Positions 1 to 12,134 of a stretch of 64,000 bases of DNA are shown piece by piece. The position numbers and the translations under genes are program-made. Position 1 is the stretch's first letter. The number at the start of each line of letters is the position of its first letter. A model generated the notes under the pieces. That model was not told where the DNA came from and did no database searches. It was given only the letters and a program-made list of their open reading frames with translations. The DNA is from Pleurostoma richardsiae (lineage: Eukaryota; Ascomycota; Sordariomycetes; Calosphaeriales; Pleurostomataceae). The DNA lies in the NCBI GenBank assembly GCA_030052745.1, contig JANBVO010000020.1, positions 248,001 through 312,000 on the forward strand. Direction: 5' to 3'.

Positions 1-1
1 C

Positions 2-166
2 TGTTCGGCGTCGTGTAGACTTGGCTCCACCCGCCAGCTCGTAGTCATGTACCCGGACGCCAACTTCAACAAGATCAACCGACTCCTCTTCTTCTTGAAT
101 GAGCTCTTCTTTCCAGCGTTTACCTCACGTGTAGTTGAAGGCTTGGAAGTGAAGCACCGTAATTAA
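2..166 (+). CDS. 3' end of an unrecognised gene (partial)
   Basis: An open frame runs in from the left edge and stops with TAA at 164-166. The visible 54 residues include a stretch rich in Phe and Leu (INRLLFFLNELFFPAF) and end EGLEVKHRN. The short aromatic/Lys/Arg tail and the stop shortly before SPT3 suggest the C-terminus of a plus-strand gene. There is too little to name a family, and part of the open frame near base 1-46 could be intron. Only the stretch from about 47 to 166 looks clearly coding. Confidence 0.4.
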   Translation, partial: CSASCRLGSTRQLVVMYPDANFNKINRLLFFLNELFFPAFTSRVVEGLEVKHRN

Positions 167-329
167 CGGGCAGTGCCGTAGGGCAACAGAATCCATCGTG
201 CAGCTTCCTCGCGCAAAGTTGCCTCCCACAATTGTCTGGGAAGCATAACACTATACTCCCGGCTCCGCGCCCAGGGACTTCTATCCTTCAATGAGCACAT
301 ACCCAGAAGCCTCAAGCCTTCCCAGAGCC

Positions 330-1370
330 ATGGCGGCCACCGAAGTAAACATCGAGGCCACGGCAACTGCCGAGCCAAAATTCGGAACCGTGATCCGACA
401 GGTAGGTATCTCCAAGTCCTGCCAGATCAGAGTGATCTAACAACTGCTCTCGGCAGGTGATGTACGTTGCAGGCGAAACCGAAGAACCTTCGCTTGAGAC
501 GCTCGCGCTCGTGGAAGATATCATCAAGGACCAGGTCATATTGATGGCAAATGCTCCTTCATCATCCCCTTCCTTTCGCCCTATCCTATTTTGGCTAACA
601 CATATTTCTTGCTCTAGCTGTCCACCGCAAATGGCCGTGCTGTCCGTCGCGGCGACAAATTCTTCTCCAACGACGACCTCATCTTCCAATTTCGTCATGA
701 CTCTGCCCGAGTGGCGCATATCCAGGAAATGGTCAGCTGGAAGCCCACTTGTGAGAGACGCGAGAAGGATCACAGAAATGACGTGGATTCGAATCCCGAT
801 GCAGCCATAGACGTCAGCAAAGAGACACTTGACGCCCCTTCGGCCGCCAAGGCTTCAGCAAGCAACACCGAGATCCTGCCGGAACAGGCCGGCGACGAAG
901 AGCTCTTTGGAGAGTCGGACGACGCCAATCTGCAGAAGCTACGCGAAGCGGACGAAAGGACCAAAAACATGTCTCGAGAGGAATATGCGACTTGGACCAA
1001 ATGCCGCAAGGCCTCCTTCACTTCGCGCAAACTGCAGCTTTTCCGCGACTGGTCTGGCCTGGGCGTCATAGCCGAGCACAAGCCTAGAGACGACTCCATT
1101 GAAATCCTTGACTTCCTGGCCTGCGACATGATCCACAGACTGACAGGGCTGGCACTCGAAGTTCAGAAAATGGAGCTGGCGGACAAGCCTGTCGCAGAAA
1201 GCCAACTTGAGTCTTCCGCTGCTTCTCCAGCCGACAATACCTTGCCGGAAGCGAGAAGACCAGCACTCGACTCCCGACATATTCAACAGGCTTTCCGCGC
1301 GATTCAGATCGTGAGATGCCGCCCCCTGTTCATGAGAGTGCCGATGCCGCAGACGTTGAAGCTGATGTAA
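330..1370 (+). CDS. spt3: SPT3, SAGA/transcription initiation subunit
   Basis: Predicted exons 330-401, 457-534 and 618-1370, about 300 residues. Exons 2-3 give the histone-fold signature of SPT3: VMYVAGE, then DIIKDQ, then VRRGDKFFSNDDLIFQFRHD, followed by QEMVSWK. Spt3 is a SAGA subunit that helps deliver TBP to promoters in the nucleus. After an acidic Ser/Ala/Glu linker the family's second half is visible (YATWTKCRKASF, DWSGL, DILDFLACDMIHRL-like, HIQQAFRAIQ). Both introns are short with GT..AG ends and keep phase 0. The last 20 residues (after IVR) are less sure: a different frame starting at 1316 would give a longer, hydrophilic tail ending LRHMQESR. The start is the first ATG in frame before the histone fold. 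Confidence 0.88.
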
Positions 1371-1542
1371 CTCGGAAGGACTCCTTTCTACGTCATATGC
1401 AGGAATCACGATAACAGTTCTTAGACCAGAGGAGCTACAATGGTAAGCAGTGTCCCAAAATAGTGAGCAAGGGAGAGTGTTGGAACGGAAGCAGATTCGA
1501 TTTTCTCGAGATTCTCAACTTGTCTTAGATAGCCAGTGCATC

Positions 1543-2868
1543 TCACTGCGTCGGCTTCCTACCGTAGACAGTATAGCTTAATGGATCCTCAGCTCAAGTC
1601 TTCCCGGTTTCATCGCGAAAGTGGTAATTACTCACACAGGGATGTACGCATGGATGCTACGATCCCGCAGTTCCCTCCGAACATCAGCGAGGAGGACCTC
1701 GATCTCCTCCCTCGACCACCCGAGGACCCTCGACAAGAGGGCAAGGGAGAATGCCTCTATGCCGTCCGAGACGTTCTGGAACGTCCACGCCCCAAGCTCC
1801 TTCAGCTTCTTGTCCCGGGGCCACGGATTCAGCGGCCACTTGTGCAACACCTCCTGCACGTCCACGAACCCGAGGTCCTCGAGCGCGGCCTTGTACGTCT
1901 TGGGTTCGTTGAATGGTCGGCCCCGCTCCTTTGCCGCCTCGGCCAGGAGTCGTCGCCAGCGCTTCACTGCATGGCTCTCGGTGAGTGTCCCATCATCCGA
2001 TTCGTAGGACGCGTCGATGTCGGCCAGCTCGAGGCAGCCACCCGGTTCCAGGTTTCTAGTTCAAGTCAGGAAACAGCTTTCTAGTGAGAATACCGAATTC
2101 TTGTTGGGTCTCGTTACTCGTAGCACTTCTGCAAGAACGACTTCCAGTCGGAAAAGGAGGTCGTCATCATCCGACTATGGATGTAGTCAAACTTCTTAGA
2201 GAAGGTCCAAGGCTCCTCTACGTCGTCTACGGTGAACTCAACATTGGGTGGGACACTGTAGAAAGCAGTATTAGCTTCGTAATCTTAGTCCTCGATGTGT
2301 TTATGCGGCTGTGTGAGTACAATTGCGGCTGTATTGGCGATAGATCAACACCAACAACCTGCTGAGTTAGCTCGGCTCTACAGCATTTCCCTGGTAGGTG
2401 GCATTACAGTGGCTTCTGGATGTTCATCTCCTGTTCCGGTCAACAGGTACACCGAAGACGTTTCATTGCGAAATGCCCTACCATAGTCCACAGCCCAAAT
2501 TCCCGTCCCACAGCCGATGTCAAGGACTCGGCCCACCTTGCAGACCTTCTCGTTGAGTGGGCAGAGGCCGAGCTTTCCATCGTAGGTGAGCTGGAAAACA
2601 TGGTGTTGCAAGTCTTCTCGTCTTATGAGCACAGCACTCCGGCAGAAAAGGAGGGAAGCTAGGAACGCGACAAACCTAGTCTGTCGTTTTCACTCTCGTC
2701 ATTCGGGTAGGAATATTCTGGAATAAACAAATCAGTTCTTCGGAAACTGAGAAATGGCAATCTACGATGCCGCTTACTGCCCTCCTTGTAGCTATGGTAA
2801 GTCCTGCCGTGTTCCGCTCGGTAGTGCAGGATGCTCGATCGCAGACTCGCCGTAGAGCCATCTTCCAT
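1543..2868 (-). CDS. LaeA-like SAM-dependent methyltransferase
   Basis: Eight minus-strand exons: 2868-2778, 2717-2676, 2613-2482, 2430-2408, 2358-2321, 2255-2118, 2055-1636 and 1576-1543, giving 305 residues. Joined motifs are diagnostic of the fungal LaeA/UMTA group: RTYHSYKEGKYSYPNDE, DRLDLQHHVFQLTYDGKLGL, the SAM-binding VLDIGCGTGIWAVDYGDEHP, VVGVDLSPIQP, FDYIHSRMM, and the C-terminal HAYIPVYTVYGRKP. All seven introns are 49-65 bp with GT..AG ends. LaeA-type proteins are nuclear regulators of secondary metabolism, but most paralogues have unknown substrates. The N-terminus is unsettled: an acidic/Lys-rich open frame from 3172 (RPSKDASDLEG, then AQAPQDAMEAHDQD) may be an upstream exon spliced to GGGATGGAA at 2868. 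No biosynthetic core gene lies beside it. Confidence 0.87.
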
Positions 2869-3158
2869 CCCCTTGGTGAGATCAGTATGTACTCTACGTC
2901 TGAGGCCATACAAGAAGCTCACCCAGCCCAATCCCTGTGTCTCCGTTAGCCAGGGCGTTCTCAATGGTACCACAAGACTGTCGACAACTCTTCATAGTAA
3001 GTACAATCGTTCTCAGGAGCTTTTCACGAACCTCATCCTGACTGTTGTCTTGGTCATGAGCCTCCATCGCGTCTTGTGGGGCTTGTGCCGCCATTTTCTT
3101 CGGCTTCTTGAGGGTCCGTAGTGGCGATTTCAGGCTTCCCTCGAGATCAGATGCGTCC

Positions 3159-3566
3159 TTAGACGGGCGCATTGCGGATTTTATTCAAGATCCAGCACCT
3201 GTTGTCCTGAATTGAACGCCCCGGATGCGTGAAGAAGATTCCGTCTGCAGTGCGTGTGGAGTATACCTCGTAGTAAGGAGAGACCCGGCTCGGAGAGGTG
3301 TGCGATTCGTCGGAAGGTATATGTCGTTGGTCGTCAACAACGGATCTCGATTCCCATTGCGGTAACTCCTGCGCTGCAAGGTATGACTCTCCCAGAAGAT
3401 CAGGCACGCGGATGTAGAGAACTTCCACAAGTGGTATAGCTTGGCTGCTTGAAGGTCGCGGTGTGCAGATGAGTTCTGACATTGCCACGGTTGCTGTCAG
3501 TGCCGGTCTTTCTGGAGCTTTGACAGCGAGGATGGCATGGCGACTCTGAAATTCCCCACAAGACAT
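3159..3566 (-). CDS. Possible small ORF, unknown
   Basis: A 135-residue open frame starts with ATG (MSCGEFQSRHAIL) just before the methyltransferase's possible upstream exon and ends inside it. It has no motif I recognise, no signal peptide and only average composition. It could be a real exon of the neighbouring methyltransferase gene, an independent small gene, or chance. It is listed because the stretch 2870-3850 holds nothing else. Confidence 0.15.
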   Translation of the reverse strand: MSCGEFQSRHAILAVKAPERPALTATVAMSELICTPRPSSSQAIPLVEVLYIRVPDLLGESYLAAQELPQWESRSVVDDQRHIPSDESHTSPSRVSPYYEVYSTRTADGIFFTHPGRSIQDNRCWILNKIRNAPV

Positions 3567-3851
3567 TGATAGTATACGAGCGAGATCTTTGTGGGAATAG
3601 CCTACCTTGCTCTGCCCTCTACTAACCTATACGAATGTTCACTTGCCAGTCTTAGACGCGGAACAGACTAAGTCAGCAGGTGCCATTCATTCATTCATGC
3701 CTAGTATAATACTTCCTCAAACCTGCATGGCTTCATCCCAATCTCTAGCGAGTTTGCTATCTGATGCTACTTCTTCCCCTGTAAGCTATTAGTTGGCCAT
3801 AAGCGCCTTCCAGTCACTTAATCCTCGTCTTATGACTGTCTACCGGTAGGA

Positions 3852-6800
3852 TCAAGCAATATCCTTATCTAGCACCTCCTTAATTTTCCCTGAGCTCCTT
3901 AGCAAGTTGACCTCATAACCTCCAGGAGCGCGCAAGGAGAGCCTTCCTGCAAGGAAAAGCTTCCATGGGTCCACCCACCATGTCCTGGCCGGCGCACCAT
4001 GCACGTTGGAGAGCCGGAGGATTATGTAGATGTCGGTGATACGTCCAGTCTGCGGAACCGTGTACTTTCGCGCCAGGTCGACCTGGTTCTGTGACATGGT
4101 CGCAGGGTTGATGCTGTCTTGCCAACTGAAGTCTGTGCTCGTTGTCTTGAGCTCGATGTGGTATGTTGCAGCAGAGTCGCTCAGTCGGCGAGCCAGCGAA
4201 TCGTCAAGGCCTATGGCAGGACTCAGAAGATTCTTCATCAGGCCGTGACTATCAGGATATGTGAAATCGGCACGAGTCCACTCGTCGTCAATAGACGGGA
4301 AGCCTTCGGACGTCCGCAAGTTGCTCGTCCAATGCTGCACTGGATTCCAGTCACGGATGTGCTTGGAGAAGTATTTGTTCGCCTAGCATCCACACTTAGT
4401 ATCATGGAGCTTGTTGGAAGAGTACCGAGACACTTACATATATCTCTCCCTTTCTTCCTACTTCTTCCCACGGTCGTTCTTCTTCGGACAACGACGGGAG
4501 TCGTGTAGTCGCGGCGCGGTCCACATGTGGCTCCGCAGTTGACGATCCATGGAGCGTAGGTTCTGGCATTGACGACGTCTCATGTGCGGAATCACCCTCT
4601 CTCGAACTACTACCGTGCTCCACCTGCCCATCATCCTTCTGCTTTTGCAGTTTTTTTGTGAGACCCAGTTCCTCAGCAGTTGCATTGATACCAAACCCAG
4701 TCAGAAGTGACGGGATATCAGCAAGAGGCTCGGCAAGGACTTTCTGGATCGAAGGAAGCAGTGTATCGTCGAAGTCGAATAGGTTTCTGAAGAACACAGC
4801 AAGTTCAATGTCCAACTTTCTTGAGGCAGATTCATCTAGCGACTTCTGGATGAATATATCAACCTTGTCCGGCGCCTCGACGAAGGTGAATGGCTGCTTG
4901 CTGCTGCCAGCTGTGATGCAGACATTCCCAACATATTTGGTGACCTCGATGGCTTCCAACTTCCACACGGTAATCTTGTAAGTCGGAAAGTAGCCAGTAC
5001 GAGTCTTGTGATGCTGTTTGGCCCGCAACCTAGTGCCATTCGCGTCAGTATAGACCATAATACCTGAAGCCCTTTGCCAGTACAGGGAATGACAGCATCG
5101 AGCGCCGTGGACCCGGCAGATGGCTAGGAGGTCTCAGCTGGGGCATAGCACTCACTTAACAAGTGCAGGCAGCCTTAATTGAAGGTTCTTCGCGGTGGCT
5201 TGATCCTGTTGCAGCTCCCCGAACCATTCTCTTCGGATATCAATCTGCCGAGAGAGGTATTTGTTGGTCACCCGTAGCTTCTCCAACAAGGGTGTAACTT
5301 GCTCTAGACTCTTCTCGTCCAGCGCCAACAGAGGAACCTTCCCCATGAACTCCGAAGTATGTCCCGGCTGATCCGGTATGTACCATGATTCGTCCACTGA
5401 TGACTTCAGGACAACGTCGGTTTCACCCACTTGCCCTGGCCTTGGTATGTGCACAGGAAAAGCCTTCGTCAAGTTGAAGGCATCTCGCTCCTTGGTAGTG
5501 ATGCCTGAAACTTTACCCTCGTCGAACATGCGGCCGAGCGTTTTAAGGACTTTCTCAACGTGCGCCATTTCGCTAGATCCACAGCTCTGGAGCTCGACGA
5601 TGAAATGGGTTAATGTAGTCTTTTCCAGGCCGAGATAACGGCTGAAGAGATATTCAGAGTGTTCGTAGTGGTCTTGGGACTTCAAGTCGGCTATATTTCT
5701 GAGTATCTTCGGTGGCGACCAGGAACACTCCTTCAATGCTAACCATCTTGGTCCTGATTCCGTAGGATAGAATACCAGTGGCTGTTCTTCAAATCGTGAC
5801 CTAAGCTAGTCAGGACACGGCCTTCGAGTCAAGTTCCCCCACTTAATACAACACTTACCTGACATCGACCGTGCCTGGGGTGTGTTTGCTAACTTCTCGA
5901 GATATGTCGCCGTACAACTGCTTCAGCTCGCTTTGACGGACAGAATCTATCGCGACACTCTTCATTGTCTCCAGCTGAGACAACAGCATGTTCAGGTTCG
6001 GGACCAGTGCGATGCCGACATCCTGTAGCAACGGCAACCACCTCGAATCCTGTGGATCAGGCAGACCAGGCGCTAGGAAAGGGTTACCAAGAAATCTGGT
6101 CATCTCCTTCTCTGTCAACACCACAGTTTCTCTGAAAGGACGACAGGACTGGGTATGCCTCTTCACCGGAACATCCAAAGAGCCGACGAGCCTGAACAGA
6201 TGCTCCTTTCTGCTTGGGACGGTCATACCGGACCCGCCCTTGTAAAACTCCCAGTTGTTTCGGAGGAGAACAAGGAGTTGGTGTAGGTTATTCTTGGCAA
6301 GGTAGATCCATTCGCAAGACGGCTCGAAAATGTCCTCGCAAATGATCGAAGAGAATGAAACGTCGATCTTGAAGAGCTTTGGAGTCCTTGCCACGTGGCA
6401 CCTTGACCTCAGCCAAGTCTTGAACTCCAACTCAGTCTGGGAATTGCCCGAACAAATGGTCTTAAGGTAGTCCGCGTGGATGACCTTGCATTTATCAGGG
6501 ATGGCTTTGTTGAGGAGAGCAATGACGCTGGGTTCCCCGTCTCTGTCACGGTCGAGATAGTAGAGCATCCTTCCCGCGACTGAGACACAATATTCGTCCC
6601 TGGCAACGGCAGACTGTGGAACAAAGTGCAAGATGCTAAGATCTTTCTTCGAAGGCCTTAGGTTGCGGTTCTTGAAGAGGAAATCCACGTCCGCGATCCA
6701 ATTCCTCAACTCCCGGGCGGGCGTAGCTCCAGGGCGATATGTGCTGTGGTGCTGTAGAATCGTGTCATAGACCTTCAATGCATTGTATTCTTTAATACCG

Positions 6801-8608
6801 AGCCATTGAAAGAATCCACGTCGAGTGTAGTTCTGACTGGCTACGGTACAAACGACTTCAAGCCCGAGATCGAGAGGAGTTTGATCAGCCTGATCATGAG
6901 AAGCGAGGAACAGGTTCGTCGTCCTTGCTGCACTCCAACCGCCGTCTCGAATGGGTACAAGAGGGAGGTCGCGAAGAACATCCCATAAATTCTCGCGGCC
7001 CTGGAATCTTTGTATAAATACAAGATGCCATGCTTCTGGAAGATGATGCAAGCATGTGTGGCCGGAAGAAGCTATCCACTGTTCCAGCTGCGATAGGAGC
7101 TTCGTAGCATCACATTCGGTTACTCCAAGCTCCTTCAAGATGTCTATGTCGCTGGCCTCGATGGTATTGCTCTTATAGTAGCCAAGATGGAGCTGCTTGT
7201 GAGCTTGCTCCTTATCGTAAATCAGCGGTTTCCCGCCGCAGAAGAACTGAGATGGATAAAGGAGCAGACCCCGAGGGCGAGTCATCGATTGGCCGGTAGT
7301 GAGGAAGCTTGGTCGGTTGGAAACCTCCCTGTTGATTAGGCTCGAAAGCTCTTTCCAGAAACCTTTGCCGCCGCATTTCAGCCATTTGTACCATTGGAAC
7401 TTTATTTTTTCATCTAGGCAACCAGACAACGCCTTAGCCGCGTTGACAAAGAGCACTGCGAGTCCTCGGCGAAGTGTCAAGTTCCATTGACGGCCGTAGT
7501 CAACAGCCTCACGGTTGGCAGTAAGTAGGAAATCCGCTTGTATCATGAACTACGAGTCTACTGTCAGTTGACCTGATTATCAAGCACTCATAGAGAGGGT
7601 TTATGGTACCACCGACCTTCCAGCCAAAGTCCCCAATAGGAAGGAAGCTGTAGACAGACTGTGATTCAAATGTCGGGTCGCCACAGCTGCTGACGGGAAA
7701 TGCTATCATGACCTCGGACTCCGTGATACCTTTGCGTTTCTCATCATCCTTCAGCTCGCGAACCTTGTGTCGGAAGATCAAGAAGCGTGCTTCGTTCACC
7801 GTGTCTCCACGAAGGTCCTCTGTCTTGATAGTCTGGACCTCGCACAGATACTTTGGGTGACGTCTCTCCCATGTGGATATGAACCGCACGTGGCGGTCTT
7901 CTGTCTCGATCGTGAACTCCGTAAGGGAACGAAGAAACATGAGAATCCTGCCATCGATGGATCGAAGCTCAGTCCGGACCTCGCCATACTGGGCTTCAGA
8001 GTTGAGATGGAGAAGAAATTGGGTCGTGTCTGGCCGCTTTAGAGAGGGGGGAAACTGCGACAGTATCGGGCTGATCATTCCTAGTCTCGTGCGACTGTCG
8101 AGAGAGAATTCGTAAAAGCCACTGGAGATTTCAACGACGCGTGCGACTTTGAAGATAGACTTGAAACCGATACCCTTTTCTCCGATGTAGCCTCTCTTGC
8201 CCTGTGCCGCTTTCTTCGTGCTGCTTGCTGCAGCGGTGATAGCTTTAACGTTTTGGAGCGAAAGTCCCACTTCATTGCAAGTTGTTAGGAGGGTATGCTC
8301 ATCACCATCTTTCGAGAGCTTGAGGGTTAGGGATGGCTTTTCGACGGTGAATGAGTTGTCATCGGCATTCTGGATGAGCTCCAGTAGAAAATGTGTCGGT
8401 TTCTCGTAGAGTTCTTGGGCAATCCTGAATTACGTTAGCTGCGCAAGTAAAAAACAACTGTGGTGACATACAAGCTTAGAAGGTTCTCGAGGCATTCGCG
8501 GTCCTCTGCTACAATGTCGTTGCTTCCATCGATTGGTGCTCTTACGCGGGATGCGATGTGCTTGTCTGCTTCTTCCTTGGAGGAAGGAAAGGTCTCTTGT
8601 CCCTCCAT
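3852..8608 (-). CDS. HSP90-like ATPase / NO VEIN (NOV_C) domain protein
   Basis: Six exons (8608-8472, 8424-7617, 7549-5859, 5800-5156, 5071-4438, 4382-3852) give 1,481 residues, with introns of 47-84 bp. Residues about 55-135 form a sacsin-type GHKL ATPase site: HFLLELIQNADDN at 57-69 and GYIGEKGIGFKS at 124-135. A long helical middle follows. The last 170 residues begin GEIYANKYF and carry ADFTYPD (D about 1344), HIELKTT (E-x-K about 1382-1384) and MSQNQ. That is the NOV_C (DUF3883) pattern, which resembles a PD-(D/E)XK nuclease core. The family is named from the plant protein NO VEIN and is common in ascomycetes with no settled function. Each exon junction restores a continuous conserved frame. 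The start ATG is the first in exon 1. Confidence 0.87.
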
Positions 8609-10452
8609 CTTGAGCGCTGCCTGGAAGCAGGCACCTCAGACGGAGCTGTGACACTCGCTAAGATGTGTCCTCGGAGACAGCAGAGAATGGTGTTGAGAAG
8701 GTAGGAATGAATTGTAGAAAACGAAACGAAGGCGTTGAGGAAAGTGTTTGAGGTCGTGCGTGAAGGAAGGCGCTTTCAGGTGTCGGAGTTTTCTATTTAA
8801 ACAGTTTGTGGAGAGAGCGAGAGGGAAGCAGATTCCAAAGAGTTTAAGGTACGGGACTGAGGTAGGTAGGTACCTAGCTAGTTTTGCCTTGTCACCAAGG
8901 TGACTGGAAGGTGAGCGGACCCTGAGTGAAAGGGTCAGGCTGATCTGGGCTTCAGAATCCGCCCAGGTCAGTGTCATCTTTGCAGCTTGGAGACGGCAGA
9001 ATTAACATGTAGCAGCTAGTCGGACGAGCAGCAGTATCGACTGCTACCCGCTTTCTAGAACCATATTTACCCATTGCACTTGGCGTAGGCCCTGCTCTTT
9101 GTTAACTCCTCAAATGTTACTCAGGAACAACCCAGGCAGGTTCAATGCCCTTCCTCTTCCTATGGCTCACGAGACAAGCTTAGGTGTCATAATAGAGTCA
9201 AGTCAGTCGACTTCAGAAGGAAGCTACCTTGTGTGAGGGCTGTGTGGGGGACAGGACCTGGCTTGTCTATGTATTAACAGCAGCGATCAATGGGAAGCCT
9301 CTAGACTGGAAGTGTGTATTTTCCATGTAATCTGAATCTGCTCATCAAAGCTTTGTGGTACCTGGTGCATTGGCCCCCGGTTTCCCGGTTTGGCAACCCA
9401 TATCTCTTGTGGTGTCGGCAAAGCCCCTTTACAGGGAGCTTATGATATGATAGAGACCTTGCAGGGGGGGTGGTCTCACCTTCTTGTTCAGCAGCTGGTA
9501 TGGTTCTTCCCGGCTTTTCATATTCGCTTTAGCCTTCTACAAAAAAACCCACTCCCGGGGATTCGGCACCAGCATCGGCACCGAGACAAGCCCGTCGAAG
9601 AAGCTATTAGCTTTGGCGCAGGTAAGATAAGCTGCTGATCCCCGGACGCCCCGTGGCATGACCCCAGGGGGGTTGTGGGTCACAGCAATATGCCTCCGCA
9701 AAATGCATGATCAATCTACCAACACCTTCTCTGCACCACATTCTCAAGTTCTACTCACAATTTCTCACGGCACTACCGTTCAAATACTGTGTTAAGGTGA
9801 ACTTGGATACGCCTTTTGGGTGTCAGGACCATAGGTGCAGCAATATGTTTGTTGGATCCTAATCATGCAATATATGATAACAGACGTAAAGTCACATCAT
9901 CGATCAAGTTGACCTAGGGAGGATAGAGGGTGGAACGAGGCGAGCTTCCCCAGATACCCCCCCGCAATTGTCTAGTTCGATGTGTGATGTATATATAGCA
10001 AGCGAGACTCCCATCTCGACTCCGTAGTAGCTCGGGGGATAGATGTTGTCTCCTATTCCTCAAGTCTTCTCCGCGGAACCTCCGAGCTTCGACCCAGCGC
10101 AAGAGATAAGGCCACTAGCCGAGCAGCAGTGCCGACGCGGCGCGATCAGAACGCTAACTCCTTCCAAGTATGCCATTTACAGGGTCCTCCACATCGCGGC
10201 CTCTGGCTCGCCTGGCATTGAGTCGATCAAGCTCGAAATACATGCGTGACCCCAGCTGCTTTGCACGCCTAGGTTGTACTTCTGAAAAACAGCCCATAAT
10301 CTGGCGGGACGCCATTGAGGGCCGGCGCGCATATCACCCGTTTGCAAATGCCGGTGGCGTACGGGGTGGCATGATGGTATCTCCCAATTCTCCCAGCTAT
10401 GTAAGGGGCCAACATCTCGCTCATCACATCCCGACAGGCAAAGCCGTTGAAA
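8609..10452. other. Intergenic region without a recognised gene
   Basis: Divergent upstream region between the NOV_C protein and the alcohol dehydrogenase. Open frames here are short and show no family motif. A GC-rich patch near 9,560-9,670 and AT-rich stretches near 9,840-9,900 are the only visible structure. It probably holds both promoters. Confidence 0.6.
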
Positions 10453-11822
10453 ATGGTAACCAGACGGAGACTTACGACTAAGGCATACGTCGTCGATAAG
10501 GTCGGGGCGCCTTTCGTCCTCCGAGATGTCGTCGTCGACGAAATATTGCCGGATGAGGTCTTGGTAGACATCAAATACACTGGATTCTGTCATACTGTAA
10601 GCTGCCCTCAGTGCTAATGTGCCTCGAGTATCCCTAGCTAACCTCGTCTTTTGTACCTGTAACACAGGATGCCGTGGTTCAATCAGGCGGTATGCCCGTG
10701 AACGGCTTCCCTGTCGTTCTCGGCCATGAAGGCGCGGGCGTCGTGCGTCAGGTTGGCTCCGCCGTGGCTGACAAGTCTCTCAAGCCAGGCGATACGGTCT
10801 TACTCTCATTTAATACATGCGGCGAGTGCGATGACTGCCGAGCGCACCATAACGGCAGCTGCCACCGCATGGCCGAGCTGAACTTCATCAACAAATCTCG
10901 CCCGCGGGCCCCTTACTCGCTGCCCGACGGAACACCGGTACAAGGCCAGTTCTTCGGGCAGTCGTCCCTCAGTAAGCTGGCAATCGCCGCCGAGAAGTCC
11001 ATTGTCAAGGTCGACGCGAAGATTGAGGACCTCGCCTACCTCGCGCCCCTGGGCTGCGGGTATCTAACCGGGGCAGGCACGGTTTTCAATATCCTGCGTC
11101 CCGATGCGACACAGAAGCTGGCGGTGATTGGACTCGGCGCCGTCGGACTGGCTGCAATGCTGGCAGCAAAAGTACTTGGGGTGCAGGCTATCATCGCTGT
11201 GGACATTCTCGAGAAGAAGCTTGAGACAGCCAAGCAGCTCGGCGCTACTCATGTGATCAACTCTGGGGTGGTCACGGATCTTAACGAAGGGATACGGCAG
11301 GTCTACCCCGACGGTGTCGACTTTATTCTCGACACGACCGGCGTGGAGACTCTTCTCACGGCGTCTGTCGCAGCATTGGCTCACAACGGAACTCTAGCCC
11401 TGGTGGGCGTCTCTAAACCGACGGCGAATATAGAGGTTAATGCTATGGATCTTCTGATGAACGAGAAACGTGTTGTTGGAGTCATCGAGGGCGACTCTGA
11501 TCCTCAGCAGGTATGTCCTGCTATTGCCGTTCTTGCCCTCATATGCTGGCTTCGACATAACTCTAACGGCTTTTGTGACTAGCTGATCCCCCAGCTCGCC
11601 AAGCTCTACGAGGAGGGCAAATTCCCGATCGACAAGATCGCCAAGGTCTACGATGCCACGGCTCTGGATCAAGTTATCGAGGACCTCAAGAAGGGAACGG
11701 TAAGGTCCCAAGCCACTGCGCAATGACATTCGTTCTGCAGGTGTAATGCACTGGTGTCGAGCACTACTGACATAGTTCTGAAGGTTGTGAAGCCAGTCTT
11801 GTCATGGGATAAGACAAACTGA
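10453..11822 (+). CDS. Zinc-dependent alcohol dehydrogenase
   Basis: Exons 10453-10596, 10668-11510, 11583-11699 and 11784-11822 give 380 residues, the usual length for a medium-chain ADH. Catalytic zinc ligands are visible as FCHTD (C46, H47) and GHEGAG (H68, E69). The structural zinc site is the Cys quartet C99, C102, C105 and C113. The NAD(P)-binding fold carries VIGLGAVGLAA and a following IIAVDI. Sequence style is nearest to aryl-alcohol/benzyl-alcohol type dehydrogenases, which oxidise or reduce alcohols and aldehydes in the cytosol, but the substrate cannot be read off. The third intron (84 bp) is inferred because splicing restores the typical C-terminal GTVVKPVLSW. Read-through would instead stop at a TGA soon after KKGTV. 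Confidence 0.9.
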
Positions 11823-12134
11823 ATCTTACGGGGCTGGGAAGCTTCGCATTGAAGATAAAGAACGTGGCAGGTCAGGCAACTTTCTAAATATGATTTCTTA
11901 TGCGCTTAGCTACTCTAGAGCCCGGAGTGAAGGAGATGGGGATGTAGGGCCTTGCCAGGCAATGAAAGTTCACAACATGACCGATTTTCCACATCTTTCG
12001 CTTTGATCACCCACGTCCACATGCCTTCGGCTGGGTAGGCAGGATACGTACAAAGAGCAACTGTATAAATTCCTGGCGTCTGGGATCGTGAAACTAAGAA
12101 CACAGGGTTCTAGTGATTGCATTAAGAGGAAGAA

